Positions 40,725-48,863 of a DNA stretch of 64,000 nt are shown piece by piece. Numbering within the stretch: the stretch's first letter is position 1; each line of letters starts with the position of its first letter. This stretch comes from Luteimonas sp. MC1750 (GTDB taxonomy: Bacteria; Pseudomonadota; Gammaproteobacteria; Xanthomonadales; Xanthomonadaceae). The stretch is taken from the NCBI RefSeq assembly GCF_016615955.1, contig NZ_CP067113.1, forward strand, positions 1,054,001 to 1,118,000. Reading direction: 5' to 3'. Below the pieces are notes generated by a model, which worked only from the letters and a program-made list of their open reading frames with translations, was not told the origin of the DNA and did no database searches. Made by a program: the position numbers and the translations under genes.

Positions 40725-41547
40725 TTTTTACGCCAACCTGCGGGAGGCGACAGCCCCCGTCTTTTTCCGCTGGCAAGACCCGGAAAACCCAATGCCACAA
40801 ATCGGTGGTGAGCCCCGGGGAGTGTCCGGCTACCCCTTCCAAGGGGACAACGCCACGCAGCTGGCTATGGCGTCCAAAGCCCAAGGCTTTCAGTCCCCCT
40901 ACTGGATGACCTACGAGCAGGCCAAAGCCTGTGGCGGCACCGTTCGCCGCGGTGAGGTAGGCACAAAAATCCTGTCGTGGATGGGAGGCAAGGACGGCAA
41001 GCCCTACGAGCCGATCCTCATGACCGTGTTCAACGCCGACCAGATCTCCAACCTGGACATCCCCAGGACTGTCGGTTTGACACCCCAGCAGCAGGCCACC
41101 CGTCAGGCTGGACTGGATGCTTTGATCCCGCCCCGGAAGAAGACGCCCACGCCCCAGCAGTACAACGAACGCTTAGCCCAGGTTCTGGCCGAGCGCTTTC
41201 CAGCCGGAGAGACCCCCGAACAGCAGGCGCAAGCCACTCTTCGCCGGGAACTTGCAATGCTCACTGCACAGGCCCGGTTGGGTCTGCCCCGTCAGCTGGA
41301 TCCGAAGATGGCTGACGACCTGGCTCCCTACGTGGAGAAGCGTCCGAACTGGCGCGAGTTGGAGTCGGCCATCGACGAGGCGAACAAGGCGGTCAAAGAG
41401 CTGGGAGTAGAGGCTCTGGTGTACGACAAGCTTGACCGCAATCAGGTTGCCGCCGAGGTCAAGCCGGCTGCGTTGCCCAAGACGCCACGGACGCGAGCCA
41501 AGGCCGTTGAGAAGGGCAAAGCCAAGGACTCGGAAATTCCATTCTGA
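40687..41547 (+). CDS. ArdC-type N-terminal domain protein lacking the metallopeptidase
   Basis: ATG 40687 overlaps the small partner gene by 38 bases. Residues 10-125 show the ArdC N-terminal single-strand DNA-binding domain: PYWMTYEQAKACGGTVRRGEVGTKILSW and MTVFNADQISNL. Full ArdC proteins continue with an HExxH protease domain, but here that is replaced by a helical, Lys/Ala-rich tail (about residues 140-286) ending KDSEIPF. That ending recalls single-strand-binding proteins, whose acidic tip recruits partners. It probably binds incoming single-stranded plasmid DNA. Confidence 0.8.
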   Translation: MDLQEYQARQARSFYANLREATAPVFFRWQDPENPMPQIGGEPRGVSGYPFQGDNATQLAMASKAQGFQSPYWMTYEQAKACGGTVRRGEVGTKILSWMGGKDGKPYEPILMTVFNADQISNLDIPRTVGLTPQQQATRQAGLDALIPPRKKTPTPQQYNERLAQVLAERFPAGETPEQQAQATLRRELAMLTAQARLGLPRQLDPKMADDLAPYVEKRPNWRELESAIDEANKAVKELGVEALVYDKLDRNQVAAEVKPAALPKTPRTRAKAVEKGKAKDSEIPF

Positions 41548-41561
41548 GTATGGTTGCCAAG

Positions 41562-41588
41562 ACAGACATCCTGCCACAGGATGTCTGT
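41562..41588. promoter_or_regulatory. Perfect 11-bp inverted repeat before gene 41608
   Basis: ACAGACATCCT, a 5-base loop and AGGATGTCTGT. A TTGCCA (41554-41559) precedes it, but the 16-bp-spaced hexamer (ACAGGA) is a poor -10, so I do not count this among the secure regulon copies. The repeat could be an operator or a terminator of the ArdC transcript. Confidence 0.5.
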
Positions 41589-41607
41589 TGGTACAGGGGG
41601 ATCATGG

Positions 41608-42687
41608 ATGAAAAACGTATTGACGCTGGCATTGGCATGTGGACTGGTCATGCTCTCAACGAATGTTGAGGCGCAATCGAAGCGGGCCCGACTTTTGGGC
41701 GTGATCTATGACACGGTCGAAGGAAAAATCAGGGACCAGATTGAAGATGAGAGACGAGAGGAAATTGTCGATCCCCGTGTGAGGCCAACGCTCGACGGTG
41801 GCGTTGATATCGATTTTCCTGACCCTATTGAAGTCGCCAAATTGGCCATGCTTGGTGATATGGACGCCAACCCTGTTATGGGCGCGTTCTATCCACCAGA
41901 TCCTTCCTTTATTCCACCTGAGCTTGAAGGCTACACCCACGTACGGCGTGGAGGTGGGTCATGGCAGCCGTTTATGTTCCGAGGCTTGGGTACCTGCGAT
42001 CCGATGTATCTGGCGAACGCCCATGCGAAGATCAACGTGGCCTTCGATGATCTACCCTACAGCTGCAAGAAGGTAGAGGCGCAAATTATTGGTGGGGTAG
42101 GGAAACCCAATGTTTCCGTCGTTCAAGTCGACGGTATCGGTATCAAGGTCCCACCTGGAGAAGTTGCCGCAGCGTACGCGCAGCGCGTGGCTACGCTTGG
42201 GGCTACGAACAAGTACTACTCCCGCGGCGCCGGTACTGTGCTCAAAATCCGCGATGGTGTGGTAATCAGCATTCCTGCAAAAGCTCTTGCCGATCTGCCT
42301 GGTAAGGTCGTCGGACCCAATGCGTTGGATGGCGATTACGGGCTCGATGCTTACAGCATCTACAAGAACACCTTGAACTTCTTCATCCCACTGTCTCCCC
42401 AAGAGATTGAAACACGAGCAGTGCGATTCAATCGGGATCCGAACTTTCACAACCACCACCTCCACACCATCTTTTACCGGATCACTGGGGTGAGAACCTG
42501 CCCGAAAGACCGGCATCAGCGGTACGAGATCAATGTCGAAGTTGATGAGGTTCGGTATTACATGGGACGAGGTCTCGATGCCCCCTACAAGACATGGCGC
42601 CCCGGTACTGGTCAGTCCCAGCCCAATGGGTTGCCGTTCGATGCCATGCCATCTGGGCCCCGCCAAAACTTGCCCTGCGGGTTGTAG
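41608..42687 (+). CDS. Secreted protein of unknown function
   Basis: ATG 41608 (MKNVLTLALACGLVMLSTNVEA) opens a clear 22-residue signal peptide; a longer frame upstream is not used. The 359-residue protein has a Pro/Asp-rich N-terminal part and then FMFRGLGTCDPMYLANAHAKINVAFDDLPYSCKKVEAQ. It ends RQNLPCGL, with cysteines that may pair. It has no membrane span apart from the signal and no family I recognise. It could be a surface or transfer-related periplasmic protein. Confidence 0.65.
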   Translation: MKNVLTLALACGLVMLSTNVEAQSKRARLLGVIYDTVEGKIRDQIEDERREEIVDPRVRPTLDGGVDIDFPDPIEVAKLAMLGDMDANPVMGAFYPPDPSFIPPELEGYTHVRRGGGSWQPFMFRGLGTCDPMYLANAHAKINVAFDDLPYSCKKVEAQIIGGVGKPNVSVVQVDGIGIKVPPGEVAAAYAQRVATLGATNKYYSRGAGTVLKIRDGVVISIPAKALADLPGKVVGPNALDGDYGLDAYSIYKNTLNFFIPLSPQEIETRAVRFNRDPNFHNHHLHTIFYRITGVRTCPKDRHQRYEINVEVDEVRYYMGRGLDAPYKTWRPGTGQSQPNGLPFDAMPSGPRQNLPCGL

Positions 42688-42781
42688 CTCACCGCTCGGA
42701 CCCAACGACAGTGTCAAGCGCACCCCCGGCGGGTAGGATGTCTACCAGCCGAAGCACGGCTGAGAACAACAATCAGGGGGA

Positions 42782-43888
42782 ATGGTGGATAAGGGACTTT
42801 TGGACAACATCGCCGCGGCAGTGGCAGAAGCCACGAAGGAAATGGGCCGGGTGAACATCCTCATTGCAGGTCGCTCTGGCGTGGGCAAGTCCACGCTGAT
42901 CAACTCCATGTTCCACGCCAACCTGGCCGAGACCGGGCAGGGCCGCGCGATCACCATGGAGATCAAGGAGTACACCAAGGAAGGCTTGCCGGTATCGGTC
43001 ATCGACACCCGCGGCCTGGAGATGGCCAACTACCAGGAGACGGTCAAGGCCCTGGAAGATCTCGTGGCCACTCGTGCTGCCGACTCCGACCCGAACAAAC
43101 ACATCCACGTCGTGTGGCTGTGTGTTCTGGAAGACAGCAGGCGTGTGGAAGAGGCTGAGATCGCCCTCCACCAGGCCCTGGCAAAGACGCTGCCCGTCAT
43201 TGGCGTCATCACCAAGGCCAGGGCCGACAACGGGTTCAAGTCCGAGGTCGAAAAGCTCCTGCCCCTGTGTCGCAATGTCGTTCGCGTGCGAGCGATCGGA
43301 GAACAATTCGATGAGGGCCACTCGCTGCCACCCTTGGGCTTGGACACACTCGTTGAGTTGACCAACGGTGCCATCCCCGACGGTCATCGCCGGGCCTTCG
43401 CTGCTGCACAGAAAGCTGACCTCAATGCCAAGCGCAATGAGGCCCGCAAGTTCGTCTATGCCGCAGCAACCGCCGCCGGCACCGCGGGCCTGAGCCCTCT
43501 CCCGATGTCAGACGCGTTCCTCATCGCTCCCTTCCAAATTGGCATGATCGCCAAGATCACCAGTGTGTTTGGCGTGCCGCTGAGCAACACCATGATGGCC
43601 TCATTGGTTACCTCAGCCGTTGGTGTGGCAGGCGCAAGCTTCTTGGGTCGGGCTGTGGTCAGCAACCTCCTCAAGCTCATCCCAGGTGCGGGCACTGCCG
43701 CAGGTGCTGCCATCTCCTCGACCACCGCAGCAGCGCTGACCACTGCCATGGGTGAGGCTTACATCAGCGCCTTGATGGCGATCTTCACCGAGAACCCCGA
43801 CGCTGACCCTTCCGGTCAGGAAATCGGCGAGCGAGTGAAGAAGATCCTCCGCGAGAAGCTGGAAAAGACCGAAGAGCAGCCAGCCTGA
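42782..43888 (+). CDS. Era/YcjF-type GTPase with C-terminal DUF697
   Basis: ATG 42782 follows CAGGGGG. G1 is GRSGVGKST (residues 30-38), G3 is DTRG in VIDTRGLE, and G4 is TKAR in GVITKARADN. From about residue 225 the hydrophobic AAATAAGTAGLSPLPMSDAFLIAPFQIGMI matches DUF697, a membrane-associating domain common in stress-related GTPases. The 368-residue size is typical. It may couple GTP hydrolysis to membrane remodelling or defence. It has its own terminator downstream. Confidence 0.85.
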   Translation: MVDKGLLDNIAAAVAEATKEMGRVNILIAGRSGVGKSTLINSMFHANLAETGQGRAITMEIKEYTKEGLPVSVIDTRGLEMANYQETVKALEDLVATRAADSDPNKHIHVVWLCVLEDSRRVEEAEIALHQALAKTLPVIGVITKARADNGFKSEVEKLLPLCRNVVRVRAIGEQFDEGHSLPPLGLDTLVELTNGAIPDGHRRAFAAAQKADLNAKRNEARKFVYAAATAAGTAGLSPLPMSDAFLIAPFQIGMIAKITSVFGVPLSNTMMASLVTSAVGVAGASFLGRAVVSNLLKLIPGAGTAAGAAISSTTAAALTTAMGEAYISALMAIFTENPDADPSGQEIGERVKKILREKLEKTEEQPA

Positions 43889-43936
43889 TAGTAGTTACTC
43901 GATCCAGTTCGAGAAATCGAACCGACTTTTCACGAT

Positions 43937-43956
43937 AAGGCGGCTACGGCCGCCTT
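43937..43956 (+). terminator. Terminator after GTPase gene
   Basis: AAGGCGGC-TACG-GCCGCCTT is a perfect 8-bp stem, followed by ACTCGTTT. Confidence 0.7.
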
Positions 43957-43972
43957 ACTCGTTTCTGCATGC

Positions 43973-44000
43973 TTGCCAAATCATGTTTTGTTTTTAGCGT
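43973..44000 (+). promoter_or_regulatory. TTGCCA-N16 promoter element (copy 11), adhesin gene
   Basis: CTTGCCAAATCATG (TTGCCA 43973-43978), 16 bp, TAGCGT (43995-44000). The TGCGA-type box is weak here. It precedes the collagen-like adhesin gene. Confidence 0.65.
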
Positions 44001-44033
44001 GGGTAGACCTATCACTATTGGTCCATCCACATC

Positions 44034-46154
44034 ATGAAGTACACAATCCTTTCTCTTGCGTTATTGGCTGCCTCCGGCGGCGTGTATGCACAAGTTTACG
44101 ATCCAGGTGAAGGAAACTACGCCTGCGAAGGTGCAATTCTTGCTGACACCGAACAGACTCGGTTGAGCACAGTGTGTGGCCACGGTGCGGAGACCAATGG
44201 CACTGATACCACTGCCACTGGTAGTTATGCGAAGGCCACGGCTACAGCCGCCACAGCGACTGGATCAAAGTCGACAGCTAGCGGAGGGAATTCGACGGCG
44301 ACTGGGCATGCAGCCTCAGCTACTGGACTTCAATCAACTGCGACTGGTTCAAGTGCTCAGGCGTCCGCTGAGCGGTCAACATCCACTGGCCACCTGGCGA
44401 GGGCTACAGGACTCAATTCGAGCACATATGGGGCCTCCTCCCAATCTACCGGAGCCTACTCTTCGACATATGGCTCTGGCGCAAGATCCACTGCAGAAAA
44501 TGCCTCATCTTTCGGAGCAAATAGTAATGCTTCGGGCGCAAATTCTTTTGCTGGTGGATATTTTGCTCGATCCAGTGGCCAGTACTCCGCCGCAGTTGGG
44601 GACAACTCCAACGCCACTGGAATGTTTTCGGCGACTTACGGATCCAATAGCCAAGCTCACCAACAGGGCGCAACAGCTCTTGGTGCAATTTCCAACGTAA
44701 ACGGTGTGGCTGCCACTGGACTCGGATATCGATCGAATGTCAGTGCCGCTCGGGGAACCGGCGTAGGAGCCGAGACAAAGGTAAGTGCAGAGTGTGTTGC
44801 CGTTGGGTATGGCTCGGAATGCGATGAAGAAGGCGTGGTTTCTTTTGGAAACGATACTTCAACCGCACGTCTGACCAACGTGGCCAACGGCTTGGCTCCC
44901 AACGACGCAGTCAACATGAGTCAAATGACTCCTGTTGCTTCAGGCTTTGGCGGAGGCGCGGGCTTCAACTCCATGGGCCAGTTTGTCCCTCCGGCCTACG
45001 TCTACCTCTCCGGAGCCACCTACAACACAGTAGAAGGTGGTCTGTACGACCTTGACGCCCGCGTGTGGAACTTGGAGCAAAACCCTGGTGGCGGCGGCCA
45101 AGGTCCAGCAGGTCCCGCAGGTGCCGACGGTGCGTCTGCTTACCAGGTGGCTGTCAACAATGGCTTCTCTGGCACCGAAACCGAGTGGCTCGAGTCCCTG
45201 CGTGGTGCAGATGGCCAGGATGGCCGCGACGGGATCGATGGTCGTGATGGAGCCGACGGCCGGGACGGTCAGGACGGCGAGCGCGGTGAGAAGGGAGATA
45301 AGGGCGACAAGGGAGATAAGGGCGACAAGGGCGACCGCGGCGAGCCTGGTCCTCCCGGAAGTGGTGAGGGTGGCCAAGGCCCAGAAGGCCCAGAAGGCCC
45401 CGAAGGCCCAGAAGGCCCGCAAGGCCCTGAAGGTCCAGCCGGTCGTGATGGAATTGACGGCCGAGATGGGATTGATGGCATCGACGGCGATGACGGCCGC
45501 TCAGCCTACGAAGTCGCTGTTGCCAACGGCTTCGAGGGCGATGAGCAGGAATGGCTCGAGTCTCTCCACGGCCGAGATGGCAAGGACGGAGTCGGCAGCA
45601 AGGCGGTAGCTGGCAAGAATATTGAAGTGTCCGACAACGAAGATGGCTCCCAGACCGTAGCTCTTGCCGACAACGTCGAGTTGAGCGAGCAGGGCAGCCT
45701 GTCAGTCGGTGCCACAACCGTCGACGCCCAAGGCGTTCGTATCCAAGGTGGCCCTTCAATGACCCAGCAGGGTATCGACGCTGGCAACCAGCGCATCACG
45801 GGTGTCGCCAACGGCCGGATTGAGCGTGGCTCAACCGATGCCGTCAACGGTGGCCAGCTCTACGAGCTCCAGCAGCAGTGGGATGACCGCTGGACGGACA
45901 TCGACAACCGCTTCGAGCGTACCGACAAGCGCATCAACGGCCTCGGAGCCCAGATGGGCGCCATGTCGATGATGGCCGCAACTCCTGGCGAAGGTGGCAT
46001 GACCGTGGGCTTGGGCCACTCCGGTGGCGAGACTGCTCTGGCAGTGGGCTGGTCGCGCAGGATCAATGACCGGGTCAGCGTGTCTGCAGGTGCCGCCTTC
46101 GGTGGTGGCAACAAGCCGGTTGTCGGAGTGGGCATGCGGATCGGCGGTCGCTGA
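44034..46154 (+). CDS. Trimeric autotransporter adhesin with collagen-like stalk
   Basis: The 706-residue protein has a signal peptide (residues 1-19). A YadA-type head of repeated Ala/Ser/Thr/Gly-rich 14-residue turns follows (about 45-285, e.g. TATGSYAKATATAATATGSKS, ATALGAISNVNGVAATGLGYRSNV). Then comes a neck-like segment (LTNVANGLAPNDAVN). A collagen-like Gly-X-Y stalk (about 352-490) holds GDKGDKGDKGDR and PEGPEGPEGP runs and is flanked by a duplicated SAYxVAVxNGF..(D/E)xEWLESL motif. The C-terminus has a coiled coil and a YadA-like beta-barrel anchor (MTVGLGHSGGETALAVGWSRRINDRVSVSAGAAFGG). It should mediate attachment. The leader CCATCCACATC before ATG lacks a Shine-Dalgarno. Confidence 0.9.
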   Translation: MKYTILSLALLAASGGVYAQVYDPGEGNYACEGAILADTEQTRLSTVCGHGAETNGTDTTATGSYAKATATAATATGSKSTASGGNSTATGHAASATGLQSTATGSSAQASAERSTSTGHLARATGLNSSTYGASSQSTGAYSSTYGSGARSTAENASSFGANSNASGANSFAGGYFARSSGQYSAAVGDNSNATGMFSATYGSNSQAHQQGATALGAISNVNGVAATGLGYRSNVSAARGTGVGAETKVSAECVAVGYGSECDEEGVVSFGNDTSTARLTNVANGLAPNDAVNMSQMTPVASGFGGGAGFNSMGQFVPPAYVYLSGATYNTVEGGLYDLDARVWNLEQNPGGGGQGPAGPAGADGASAYQVAVNNGFSGTETEWLESLRGADGQDGRDGIDGRDGADGRDGQDGERGEKGDKGDKGDKGDKGDRGEPGPPGSGEGGQGPEGPEGPEGPEGPQGPEGPAGRDGIDGRDGIDGIDGDDGRSAYEVAVANGFEGDEQEWLESLHGRDGKDGVGSKAVAGKNIEVSDNEDGSQTVALADNVELSEQGSLSVGATTVDAQGVRIQGGPSMTQQGIDAGNQRITGVANGRIERGSTDAVNGGQLYELQQQWDDRWTDIDNRFERTDKRINGLGAQMGAMSMMAATPGEGGMTVGLGHSGGETALAVGWSRRINDRVSVSAGAAFGGGNKPVVGVGMRIGGR
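45270..45445 (+). repeat. Short tandem repeats in collagen-like coding region
   Basis: The DNA encoding GDKGDK (alternating GGGAGATAAG and GGGCGACAAG) and the (PEG)n run of GGCCCAGAA units form tandem 9-18-bp repeats. Such repeats can change length by slippage, which would alter stalk length. Confidence 0.6.
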
Positions 46155-46193
46155 GCTTCCGCAAGGGGTTTCATGTGGATGGCCCCACGCGGG

Positions 46194-46226
46194 GGAGGTG
46201 GTGCTTCGGTACCACCTCCTTTTTTT
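46194..46226 (+). terminator. Strong rho-independent terminator after adhesin
   Basis: GGAGGTGGT, an 8-base loop, ACCACCTCC and TTTTTTT. Confidence 0.9.
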
Positions 46227-46239
46227 GTGTTTGGACGAA

Positions 46240-46444
46240 TGTAGGTCCCAGCTCGCCTGCGGGCTTTGGACACTTTGCCGGGTCGGGCCACAGCGCAAGC
46301 CTGTCGGCTTCTCCACTCCATCCACCCGTCGGGAAGGTGTGCGACACGCCCACCTGGCTTCCGTTTCGACCTGCGGTGCGCTGCGGCCTTCATGCCCCGG
46401 CGTTGGTCCTGCGCACGCCAACCAGGCGAGCCAGGAGAACCAAC
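46240..46444 (+). ncRNA. radC-motif-like structured leader (copy B)
   Basis: The untranslated GC-rich leader of the RadC-like gene contains CAGCGCAAGCCTGTCGGCTT (46291-46310) and GGCTTCCGTTTCGACCTGCGG (from 46357). Leader A at 36021 carries matching blocks with almost the same spacing. Location directly before a radC-like gene fits the published radC RNA motif. A covariance search would settle the call. Confidence 0.65.
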
Positions 46445-46906
46445 ATGCGCTTTCCAAAACCACTTACAAACGAGCAGAACAGGACGCTCGAGCAAGCCGA
46501 AGCCCTTCTTCGCTCCCGCGTCCGCGAAGGCCTCATGGTCTGCGACCCCTCAGCGGCCGGAAATATGTTCCGCTACCGCCTGGCGAGCCATGACCGGGAA
46601 GTCTTCTCAGTTGCGTTCCTCACCACGAGGCACAAGGTTATCGCCGTGGAAGACATGTTCGCCGGCACTATCGACGGGGCTGAGATCCATCCTCGAGAAA
46701 TCGCCAAGCGAGCATTGGAGCACAACGCCGCAGCGGTACTCGTTTCGCACAACCATCCATCCGGAAATCTACAGCCTAGCGCTCAGGACATGGCTCTAAC
46801 CTCCCGTCTCAAGGAAGCTCTCAAAATTCTTGATATTCGCCTGCTGGATCACTTCGTCGTTTCCACCGAGGGATATACCTCGCTTGCCGCCCGTGGCTGG
46901 GTCTAA
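46445..46906 (+). CDS. RadC-like JAB/MPN-domain protein
   Basis: ATG 46445 follows CAGGAGAACCAAC. The 153-residue protein is the short plasmid form of RadC, lacking the N-terminal helix-hairpin-helix domain. The metal-binding JAMM motif is visible as H102-N-H104-PSG...D115 (VSHNHPSGNLQPSAQD), and DHFVVS is conserved near the end. Despite its name, RadC is not firmly linked to repair; plasmid copies are common beside antirestriction genes, as here. Confidence 0.88.
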   Translation: MRFPKPLTNEQNRTLEQAEALLRSRVREGLMVCDPSAAGNMFRYRLASHDREVFSVAFLTTRHKVIAVEDMFAGTIDGAEIHPREIAKRALEHNAAAVLVSHNHPSGNLQPSAQDMALTSRLKEALKILDIRLLDHFVVSTEGYTSLAARGWV

Positions 46907-46955
46907 CCCGGCCACTTGACTATAGGCAACTGCGAAGCAAATCATGCAATCGCAG

Positions 46956-46983
46956 TTGCCAATTTCACCTGGTCCACCACGAT
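46956..46983 (+). promoter_or_regulatory. TTGCCA-N16 promoter element (copy 12)
   Basis: AGTTGCCAATTTCACC (TTGCCA 46956-46961), 16 bp, CACGAT (46978-46983). AACTGCGAA and ATCGCAGTT form an inverted pair directly upstream, overlapping the -35. It precedes the gene at 47008. Confidence 0.65.
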
Positions 46984-47007
46984 GAATATTCATCACAGGA
47001 GACAGCC

Positions 47008-47517
47008 ATGCGTTTTGACCCTCTCGCCTTTCTAGCCGGTGTTGCTGCAAACAAAAGCCAAGCTCCTGAGGAGCTTTTCATTCCGGACAACACACCCACT
47101 GAAATTGCCAACGCACGTTTGAACCAGATCAACCGCAATGCCAATGCCGACTTCTTCGAGGCTCAGGCAGATCAGATCGACCTGGCGCGCGTGGAGGCCA
47201 AGAGAACCCGCACTCTCGCAGTTCAAATTGCCGTGGATCGGCTTGCCTTGCACGAAACGCTGGCGTTCGTTGAGAAGCGCTGGCGCGAAGGAGCCACGGT
47301 CGAGCAAACCTTCAAGGAGGCGCAGAAGGTGCGCGGGGATGCGTACGACAAGATCATGAGGGACCCCAATCGAACCCAGAGGCTCGAGAATGGTGTCAGG
47401 GCCATGACTGGTGATAAGGCTGAGTCCCGCTCATCGCTGGTCGATGACATGCCCGTTGGTTCCAAGCCGAAGGCTATTTATCGTCCGTCCCGCCCAGCTC
47501 CGGGACACGATCGGTAA
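47008..47517 (+). CDS. Unknown 169-residue protein upstream of ardC
   Basis: ATG 47008 follows CACAGGAGACAGCC. The protein is helical and charged (ANARLNQINRNANADFFEAQADQIDLARVEAKRTRTLAVQ) with a disordered basic C-terminus (KPKAIYRPSRPAPGHDR). No known family. It is the first gene of a unit that continues with the 65-residue partner gene and ardC. Confidence 0.6.
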   Translation: MRFDPLAFLAGVAANKSQAPEELFIPDNTPTEIANARLNQINRNANADFFEAQADQIDLARVEAKRTRTLAVQIAVDRLALHETLAFVEKRWREGATVEQTFKEAQKVRGDAYDKIMRDPNRTQRLENGVRAMTGDKAESRSSLVDDMPVGSKPKAIYRPSRPAPGHDR

Positions 47518-47587
47518 ATCTGCGAACCGCAGCGGAAATCCGCAACTTTGTTCTGGAAAGCCTGGAACCCACTCATAACGTGGGTGG

Positions 47588-47785
47588 ATGGAAGACGCAC
47601 TCTCACCCTCAGACGCCATAGACGCCTCACTGCGATACCGCATTGTTCGCATTCGCGACGGTGTGGCCATTGAAGTTGGCACATCCGACGATCACCTGCT
47701 TGACGCCAGACAGGCTCTCTCCATTGTTCGAGTTGCACTGGAACGAGGCGACGAAGTCAGTATCGAGGTTCCTCTGGAGCCATGA
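47588..47785 (+). CDS. Small partner protein upstream of ardC
   Basis: This 65-residue protein (MEDALSPSDAIDASLRYRIVRIRDG...) ends VRVALERGDEVSIEVPLEP and overlaps the ardC start by 4 bases (ATGA). It matches the C-terminal part of the 81-residue protein at 40479, which precedes the second ArdC-type gene. The pairing of the two small genes with the two ArdC-type genes indicates a conserved two-gene unit. The fold looks like a small alpha/beta domain. Confidence 0.7.
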   Translation: MEDALSPSDAIDASLRYRIVRIRDGVAIEVGTSDDHLLDARQALSIVRVALERGDEVSIEVPLEP

Positions 47786-48780
47786 AGTACGCGGACTTGG
47801 CGCTGGCCCAGGCGAAAGTCCTCATCGAGCTGATGAAGCAGGGCAAGCCCTTCTTGCCCGTCCTCAAACCCGGCGATCCATCCACCATCGCCAACCTGCC
47901 TTACAACCCGACCACCGGGAAAGCCTACCGGGGCGGCAACCGTGTGATGTTGTACCTGGTGGGTATGACCAACGGCTACGAAGACAACCGTTGGTTGACG
48001 TACAAGCAGGCACAGTCCGTTGGCGCGCAAGTGAAAAAGGGAGCCAAGTCCGTCCCGTTGCGCTATGTGATGTTTCCCAACGGCCAGGAAGCGGAACAAG
48101 CCACTGTCGTCCAACCTTGGATGGACAAGCCCAGGACGTTCTTCTTCAACGTGTTCAACGCCGAAGATATCGACGGGCTCCCGCCCCCTCCGCAGCGCCC
48201 TGAAACCACTCCCGCTCAGCGGATTGAGCGGTGTGAAGCACTTCTGGCAGCCTCCGGGGCCGTCATCGTTCATGGCGCCAGCCAACCACATTACGCGCCA
48301 AAAGCAGACAAGATTGGCCTGCCTTACCCGGAGCGCTTCGTCTCTCCAGACGCTTACTACGCCGTGGCGCTTCATGAATTGGCCCACTGGAGCGGACACG
48401 AAACGCGTCTGGCTCGCGACCTGACAGGTGCGTTCGGATCCGAGTCCTATGCCAAAGAAGAAATGATCGCCGAGACGGCAAGCCACCTCATGGGTGTGGA
48501 GCTCGGGATTGGACACGACCCGTCTCAACATGCCGCCTACATCCACCACTGGATGAAGATTGCCGGAGAGGATCCGTCGTTCCTGTACACCGCAGCCGCA
48601 GCCGCGGAGAAAGTGTGCGACTTCGTCGGTCTGGAACGCTTTTCCTACGAGCCTATGCTGCCCCCAGAGCCTGAGGTCGAGGTCTCCGACGTCGCCATCC
48701 CTGCACTGGAAGATGCTGCCAAGGACATCGCAAAAGTGGCGGCTCGGGCCGTTGTCCCGGCCGCCGAAATGGTGATGTAA
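47782..48780 (+). CDS. ardC: ArdC antirestriction protein
   Basis: The 332-residue protein has the ArdC two-domain plan. The N-terminal single-strand DNA-binding domain (about residues 40-135) shows NRVMLYLVGMTNGYEDNRWLTYKQAQSVGAQVKKGAKS and FFNVFNAEDI. The C-terminal zinc metallopeptidase has HELAHWSGH (HExxH near residue 197) and EEMIAETAS supplying the third ligand Glu. It protects incoming plasmid DNA from type I and II restriction during conjugation. The ATG overlaps the small partner gene by 4 bases. Confidence 0.9.
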   Translation: MKYADLALAQAKVLIELMKQGKPFLPVLKPGDPSTIANLPYNPTTGKAYRGGNRVMLYLVGMTNGYEDNRWLTYKQAQSVGAQVKKGAKSVPLRYVMFPNGQEAEQATVVQPWMDKPRTFFFNVFNAEDIDGLPPPPQRPETTPAQRIERCEALLAASGAVIVHGASQPHYAPKADKIGLPYPERFVSPDAYYAVALHELAHWSGHETRLARDLTGAFGSESYAKEEMIAETASHLMGVELGIGHDPSQHAAYIHHWMKIAGEDPSFLYTAAAAAEKVCDFVGLERFSYEPMLPPEPEVEVSDVAIPALEDAAKDIAKVAARAVVPAAEMVM

Positions 48781-48808
48781 GGCAATTCGCACTTCTTCGA
48801 AAGTAAGG

Positions 48809-48836
48809 TTGCCAAATCCAACTTCAATCGCATGCT
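48809..48836 (+). promoter_or_regulatory. TTGCCA-N16 promoter element (copy 13)
   Basis: GGTTGCCAAATCCAAC (TTGCCA 48809-48814), 16 bp, CATGCT (48831-48836). TTCGCACTTC lies upstream. It precedes the secreted protein gene at 48864; the leader includes ACATCCACATGGAG. Confidence 0.65.
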
Positions 48837-48863
48837 GGTGAAACATCCACATGGAGTTTTGCT

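Noticed and set aside
44890..44935. TGAGTCAAATGACTC inside the adhesin gene as a third operator of the ankyrin type
   Set aside because: It resembles the operator at 20207, but it is in the middle of a coding region with no promoter features; likely chance.
45154..45759. Minus-strand open frame opposite the collagen-like stalk
   Set aside because: An antisense of Gly-X-Y repeats gives a Pro/Arg/Ser-rich frame; no start signal or family.
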